Shown: one piece after another, positions 59,885 to 64,000 of the stretch
Layout: every line of letters begins with the position of its first letter
Position numbering within the stretch: the stretch's first letter is position 1
From: JAGHKQ01 sp041920565
GTDB lineage: Bacteria; Bacillota; Bacilli; Bacillales; Bacillaceae_G
Assembly: GCA_041920565.1 (NCBI GenBank)
Contig: JBHGXS010000043.1
Span: 45,749 to 109,748, forward strand
Length of the DNA stretch: 64,000 nt
Direction: 5' to 3'
Made by a program: the position numbers and the translations under genes
Notes under the pieces: model-generated
The model's database searches: none
What the model saw: only the letters and a program-made list of their open reading frames with translations
Told to the model about the DNA's origin: nothing

Positions 59885-61237
59885 ATGAGTACACATGTAA
59901 CGTTTGACTATTCAAAAGCTTTATCTTTCATCGGCGAGCATGAACTTACATACTTACGCGATGCTGTTAAAGTATCTCATCACGTCATTCATGAGAAGAC
60001 AGGAGCAGGCAGCGACTTTTTAGGATGGGTTGAGCTTCCGAACGATTATGATAAAGAAGAGTTTGCCCGCATTCAAAAATGCGCAGAAAAAATTAAATCT
60101 GACTCCGATATTTTACTTGTAATCGGAATTGGCGGCTCTTACTTAGGAGCACGTGCTGCGATTGAAATGCTAAACCATTCCTTTTACAATATGCTGTCTA
60201 AAGAGCAACGTAAAACTCCGCAAGTGCTGTTTGTCGGACAAAATATCAGCTCTACATACATGAAAGATTTATTGGACGTGTTAGAAGGCAAAGACTTTTC
60301 AATCAACGTCATTTCTAAATCCGGTACAACAACAGAACCTGCGCTTGCTTTCCGCATTTTCCGCAAGGTATTGGAAGACAAGTATGGAAAAGAAGAAGCG
60401 AAAAAGCGCATTTATGCAACAACAGACAAAGCGCGCGGAGCTTTAAAAACATTTGCAGATGAAGAAGGATATGAAACATTTGTCATTCCGGACGATGTCG
60501 GAGGACGCTTCTCTGTATTAACAGCGGTAGGATTGCTTCCAATTGCAGTAAGCGGCTTGAACATCGAAGACATGATGAAGGGTGCTCAGCAAGCATACCA
60601 AGATTTCAGCAAATCTGAATTGGAAGAAAACCCTGCTTACCAATATGCGGCAGTTCGTAACGTCCTTTACAACAAAGGAAAAACAATTGAAATGCTGGTA
60701 AACTATGAGCCTGCATTGCAATATTTTGCGGAATGGTGGAAGCAATTGTTCGGCGAGAGTGAAGGAAAAGATCAAAAAGGCATTTATCCTTCTTCCGCAA
60801 ACTTCTCAACAGATTTGCACTCATTAGGACAATACGTTCAGGAAGGCCGCCGCGACTTGTTTGAAACGGTATTAAATTTAGAGAAGCCTCGTCATGAAAT
60901 CGAAATCCAAGCGGAAGAAACAGACTTAGACGGTCTGAACTACTTAGCAGGAAAAACAGTCGATTTCGTAAATAAAAAAGCATTCGAAGGTACGTTATTA
61001 GCTCACACTGATGGCGGAGTGCCTAACTTAATCGTGAACATTCCAGAGTTAAATGAGTATACATTCGGCTATCTTGTGTATTTCTTTGAAAAAGCTTGCG
61101 CGATGAGCGGCTACTTGCTTGGAGTAAATCCATTTGACCAACCGGGCGTAGAAGCATACAAGAAAAATATGTTTGCGCTTCTTGGCAAGCCGGGCTTTGA
61201 AGAATTGAAAGCACAATTAGAAGAACGTTTAAAATAA
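59885..61237 (+). CDS. pgi: Glucose-6-phosphate isomerase
   Basis: 450 residues, the usual length in bacilli. Signature blocks: 'VIGIGGSYLGARAAIE', 'ISKSGTTTEPALAFR', 'VGGRFSVLTAVGLLPIAVSG' and 'GESEGKDQKGIYPSS'. It interconverts glucose-6-P and fructose-6-P, next to glpX in metabolism. GGAGGGGAAAAG precedes the ATG. Confidence 0.97.
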   Translation: MSTHVTFDYSKALSFIGEHELTYLRDAVKVSHHVIHEKTGAGSDFLGWVELPNDYDKEEFARIQKCAEKIKSDSDILLVIGIGGSYLGARAAIEMLNHSFYNMLSKEQRKTPQVLFVGQNISSTYMKDLLDVLEGKDFSINVISKSGTTTEPALAFRIFRKVLEDKYGKEEAKKRIYATTDKARGALKTFADEEGYETFVIPDDVGGRFSVLTAVGLLPIAVSGLNIEDMMKGAQQAYQDFSKSELEENPAYQYAAVRNVLYNKGKTIEMLVNYEPALQYFAEWWKQLFGESEGKDQKGIYPSSANFSTDLHSLGQYVQEGRRDLFETVLNLEKPRHEIEIQAEETDLDGLNYLAGKTVDFVNKKAFEGTLLAHTDGGVPNLIVNIPELNEYTFGYLVYFFEKACAMSGYLLGVNPFDQPGVEAYKKNMFALLGKPGFEELKAQLEERLK

Positions 61238-61241
61238 AGCA

Positions 61242-61276
61242 AAAAAGACTTTGGCCTCGGCTAAAGTCTTTTTTTA
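61242..61276 (+). terminator. pgi terminator
   Basis: AAAAAGACTTTGGCC / GGCTAAAGTCTTTTTTT stem-loop. Confidence 0.9.
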
Positions 61277-61278
61277 AA

Positions 61279-61428
61279 GGGGAAGAAAGCATGAAATAAA
61301 AAATCGTTTCATACTTTCTTATCCCCCTTAAGGGTACGAGGAGCACTACATCGCACGCAGAAAAAACAAGTCTGACCAAGAGGAACTAAGGCTGGCACCT
61401 GTACAGGCGCCAGCCAAGTTTTCTTTAT
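61279..61428 (+). ncRNA. Double-hairpin region upstream of yugN
   Basis: Hairpin 1 at 61279-61326 pairs GGGGAAGAAAGCATGAAA with TTTCATACTTTCTTATCCCC. Hairpin 2 at 61390-61415 pairs GGCTGGC with GCCAGCC around the palindrome CCTGTACAGG and is followed by a U-rich tract, as in a terminator. It may be a small RNA or an attenuated yugN leader. No promoter was located with confidence. Confidence 0.4.
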
Positions 61429-61489
61429 TAAAAATACATTTATAGGGAAAGCTACATCATAGGAACCCTCAATAGAAAGGAAGAAGCAA

Positions 61490-61900
61490 ATGATACCCAT
61501 CAAATCCAAAATCGAAGGAGAAACATTTCAGCTTTATAAGTTGGAGCAGCTGCTCAAACCGCTTGGATATGTAATCGGCGGCAACTGGGACTATGATAAA
61601 GGAACATTCGATTATAAAATTGATACGGAAAACGGCTATCAGTTTTTGCGTGTTCCTTTCGAAGCTGTATTTGGTCAGCTCGATGCAAAAGGGACCGTCG
61701 TCAGAATCGGAACCCCGTACGTATTATCCCATGAATACCAAGAAAATCTCGACGATAATGTGAATACTTTGGCTGCGGGTCTTACATCTTTCGACCAGTT
61801 TTCTGAGCCGAAAAATCCGGATGCAAAAGTTGCACAAAAATATGTGGATATCGGAGAAGCGCTAGTACGAGAGCTGGAAGATACCCTTCTTACCTCTTAA
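61490..61900 (+). CDS. yugN: YugN family protein
   Basis: 136 residues: 'IPIKSKIEGETFQLYKLEQLLKPLGYVIGGNWDYDKGTFDYKID'. Function unknown. AAAGGAAGAAG precedes the ATG. Its last 11 bases overlap the end of convergent yugO. Confidence 0.88.
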   Translation: MIPIKSKIEGETFQLYKLEQLLKPLGYVIGGNWDYDKGTFDYKIDTENGYQFLRVPFEAVFGQLDAKGTVVRIGTPYVLSHEYQENLDDNVNTLAAGLTSFDQFSEPKNPDAKVAQKYVDIGEALVRELEDTLLTS

Positions 61901-62885
61901 GAACAATGAGTTTGTCTGATTTTGTTACAACAAATGGATGAGGAGGGTTAATAAAATCTTGCCCCTCCCGTTTGACTCCAAGCACGATCATATCTTGCTC
62001 GAGCAAATGTTGATTACACTCCCTGAAAGTCCTCCCATCCAACTCCTGTACCACATCCGACAGTTGAATTTTCGTAGTGTTCAATTGATTGCATATCTCC
62101 AGAAATATCTTCGAAATCGATGGAAATAACATGGATGTCGTTAACACATAGCTGCTCAATTTATTTGCCTGTACTACTTCATCTGCTCCTGCTCGTCTTG
62201 CATTTTCAATTTGCTCCGATGTTACCATTTCGACAATGCAATATAAATCCGGATTCATCCCTTTTGCAGTTAATATCGTCAAAATGGAATGCGTATCCGC
62301 AGCATGTTCACTTTTTTCTTGATCGGCTGTAATTAAGATGGTATGCGCCTGGGAAACATTTGCTTTTTGCAGGGTTTCATCCTCATACGGACAGCCTTTG
62401 ACAAAAGGAAGAGAATAGAATTCTCTAGGAACGTTAGGCAACGTCTCATCTACCAAGACTATTTTTTTATGCGGATCCAGCTTTTGCATCTGCAAAATAA
62501 TGTTTTTGGTCCGCTCATTCCAGCCTACTATAATAATGTGATTTTTATACGAGAGAGTATTTTCGCCTTTTACTCTGGCGTATTGCTGGTTAATCAGCTC
62601 CGTAGCAAAAGACACCATATAATATGCGCCTAGACCTGTTCCTGCCAATATAAGGACTATAGCGAATATTCTTCCGATGAGACTGCTTGGAACGTAGTCT
62701 CCATAGCCGACGGTAAAGATAGTAACAACGGCCCACCAAATTCCATCGAAAAAAGTGGGGAATATTTTAGGCTCAATGTAGTGCATAATAATGCCGCAAA
62801 TAAGAATGATGCTCCCCATTATAAAAATGATTCGAAGCAGAATGGAGCTTCGAAATACATCGGTGAATGTAGTGTTGGAATTCAA
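61890..62885 (-). CDS. yugO: RCK potassium channel YugO
   Basis: 331 residues: two membrane helices with filter 'FTVGYGDYVPSS', an RCK N-domain 'HIIIVGWNERTKNIIL' and a complete C-terminal RCK part ending 'LIVLKR'. YugO in B. subtilis is the biofilm-linked K+ channel involved in electrical signalling. GGAGGGAAA precedes the ATG. Confidence 0.92.
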   Translation of the reverse strand: MNSNTTFTDVFRSSILLRIIFIMGSIILICGIIMHYIEPKIFPTFFDGIWWAVVTIFTVGYGDYVPSSLIGRIFAIVLILAGTGLGAYYMVSFATELINQQYARVKGENTLSYKNHIIIVGWNERTKNIILQMQKLDPHKKIVLVDETLPNVPREFYSLPFVKGCPYEDETLQKANVSQAHTILITADQEKSEHAADTHSILTILTAKGMNPDLYCIVEMVTSEQIENARRAGADEVVQANKLSSYVLTTSMLFPSISKIFLEICNQLNTTKIQLSDVVQELDGRTFRECNQHLLEQDMIVLGVKREGQDFINPPHPFVVTKSDKLIVLKR

Positions 62886-62967
62886 AGATTTCCCTCCTGC
62901 CTACTTTTGGCTATCTGTTATTGTTGCCATTTTTAGATGAGCAAAAACACAGGAGAAAAATAAAAAC

Positions 62968-63648
62968 TCATAAGCTTTCTACTTCTGTTCCCCTGACGTT
63001 TGTAATCTTTTGAACGGCGTAATAAATATCGGTTGTATGAAGCTTCTGGTTTACGGACAGCTTCATCTGTATAAAATGCTCTCCGCCCTCCAATGTTTTA
63101 ATTTTCATGTTTTTTACACGAATGTCCATGCTTTTAATTTCATCAATAACCTTTAGTATGTTTTCCATATCATCAATGACAAGCTTTAACCCAATATCCC
63201 GCTGTCGCAGCGATTTCGGTCCAAAGAGACCAAGTGCTAATGGAATGAGCTCCACGCTGACAATTAAAAAGACCATGCCGGCTATGGCTTCGACATAAAA
63301 ATTGGCCCCTACTGCTATTCCGATTCCGGAGGCTCCCCAAATCATAGCTGCAGTTGTTAGACCGGCGATGCTGTCATTGCCTCTTCGTAAAATTACTCCT
63401 GCTCCCAAAAAACCGATGCCGGAAATGATTTGTGCGGCGAGACGCATAGGATCGGTGCGAATTTTAGTGTCATCAGGGAATACATAGGCAGATTCAATAG
63501 AAACAATGGTAAGAAGACAGCTGATGATGGAAATAACTAAACATGTTTTTAGTCCGAGCGGTTTTCGTTTTAATTCTCTTTCTAAACCGATAATTAATCC
63601 TAATACAGCGGAAAGTCCGAGCTTCATGAGAACGTCTGCATAATTCAT
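62968..63648 (-). CDS. MgtC/SapB family membrane protein
   Basis: 226 residues. Four or five helices at the N-terminus with 'GLIIGLERELKRKPLGLKTC', 'ISGIGFLGAGVILRRG' and 'GLTTAAMIWGASGIGIAVG', all MgtC signature blocks, then an ACT-like cytosolic domain. Magnesium-related function is inferred by family. GAGGGATGG supports the ATG at 63648, not the upstream frame start. Confidence 0.92.
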   Translation of the reverse strand: MNYADVLMKLGLSAVLGLIIGLERELKRKPLGLKTCLVISIISCLLTIVSIESAYVFPDDTKIRTDPMRLAAQIISGIGFLGAGVILRRGNDSIAGLTTAAMIWGASGIGIAVGANFYVEAIAGMVFLIVSVELIPLALGLFGPKSLRQRDIGLKLVIDDMENILKVIDEIKSMDIRVKNMKIKTLEGGEHFIQMKLSVNQKLHTTDIYYAVQKITNVRGTEVESL

Positions 63649-63751
63649 TTGCCATCCCTCCAAACACTAGTATTCCAAAAGGTCGTATTACTAAGTATAT
63701 GGGGAAGAAAAATAGATAGTATTTCCAAATGAAATTTATTAAAAAAGAGGG

Positions 63752-63780
63752 TTGCGTTTTAAAAATGGGCATGATATATT
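63752..63780 (+). promoter_or_regulatory. rRNA operon promoter P1
   Basis: TTGCGT (63752-63757) and TATATT (63775-63780), spacer 17 bp. Confidence 0.75.
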
Positions 63781-63826
63781 AATGTTCGTCGGTTCGACAG
63801 CAACGAAAAAGAAATCAAAATGGCAG

Positions 63827-63855
63827 TTGACATCGAATTGATGAAATGATATATT
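63827..63855 (+). promoter_or_regulatory. rRNA operon promoter P2
   Basis: TTGACA (63827-63832) and TATATT (63850-63855), spacer 17 bp. A boxA-like TTCTTTGAAAACT antitermination element follows near 63883. Confidence 0.88.
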
Positions 63856-63945
63856 AAAAAAGTCGCTTTGAGCGACAACGTAGTTCTTTGAAAACTGAAC
63901 AAAACATGAAACAACGTCAATGTTTTATATGAGCAAGTCAAACAC

Positions 63946-64000
63946 TTTTATGGAGAGTTTGATCCTGGCTCAGGACGAACGCTGGCGGCGTGCCTAATAC
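63946..64000 (+). rRNA. rrs: 16S rRNA, first bases
   Basis: The conserved 5' end of bacterial 16S rRNA is visible: GGAGAGTTTGATCCTGGCTC, then AGGACGAACGCTGGCGGCGT. The gene runs past the window end. The 5' boundary is approximate. Confidence 0.97.

Noticed and set aside
63898..63945. A tRNA gene in the rRNA leader
   Set aside because: No cloverleaf or CCA end is visible; the sequence fits an rRNA leader with a boxA-like element.

Overview
The window is a chromosomal segment from a low-GC, endospore-forming Firmicute of the Bacillaceae. The evidence is strong AGGAGG-type ribosome binding sites, many TTG and GTG starts, sporulation genes (yunB, lytH, yutC-like, yutH), T-box and TPP leader RNAs, and a gene order that largely follows the suf-yun-yut-yum-yui-yug part of the Bacillus subtilis chromosome. 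It lacks several genes of that region and carries insertions and decayed genes, so it is a related bacillus and not B. subtilis itself. I cannot name the species.

Layout: 1-4092 is the end of the SUF iron-sulfur assembly operon (sufD partial, sufS, sufU, sufB), followed by a large structured non-coding element. 4645-15546 holds yunD-yunC-yunB, lytH, lipA, a YhcN-type lipoprotein, yutD, a DUF3055 gene, glpX, yutE, a SufR-like regulator, pgpA, yutH and the NifU-like yutI. 15737-20805 holds yuzD, a scrambled remnant of a FetAB-type ABC exporter, yutJ, yuzB, a zinc alcohol dehydrogenase, dapF and the A-type Fe-S carrier yutM. 20926-25809 is accessory: an ABC-2 exporter with two identical operator boxes and its own TetR regulator, a winged-helix protein and an MFS exporter. 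26063-31880 holds the redox pair yumC/yumB, a Nudix hydrolase, yuiB and a secreted amidase.

31880-33116 is a graveyard region (frameshifted PTS permease start, cre-like site), followed by a TPP riboswitch with terminator and thiC. 35400-42812 holds a ROK kinase, a TctA remnant, yuiC, a DUF309 gene, pepA, a frameshifted ankyrin gene, a lipoprotein, bioY under a BirA-type operator, a DUF3298 protein and a thioesterase. 42949-48845 contains a frameshifted membrane peptide, glpP with an intrinsic terminator in its own leader, a short RCK potassium channel, glyQS with a T-box, an AlkD-type glycosylase and small membrane proteins. 48890-50050 is an IS1595-type insertion sequence. 50697-63648 follows the kap/yug order: kapD, kapB, a Cu/Zn-SOD-like lipoprotein lacking two metal ligands, a patB stump, yugE, yugF, a 2-hydroxyacid dehydrogenase, alaR-alaT, yugI, yuzA, yugJ, pgi, yugN, yugO and an MgtC-like protein. 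The window ends in a tandem rRNA promoter and the first bases of a 16S rRNA gene.

Together the genes cover Fe-S biogenesis (suf, yutI, yutM, and Fe-S users lipA and thiC), cofactors (lipoate, thiamine, biotin uptake), central carbon metabolism (glpX, pgi), cell wall and sporulation, and redox. The main unexplained signals are two families of roughly 20-21-bp phased intergenic repeats, the glpP leader terminator, the multi-branched element after sufB, a pseudoknot-like leader before yutH and the double hairpin region before yugN. All gene names rest on recognising protein motifs and order by eye; no database search was run.
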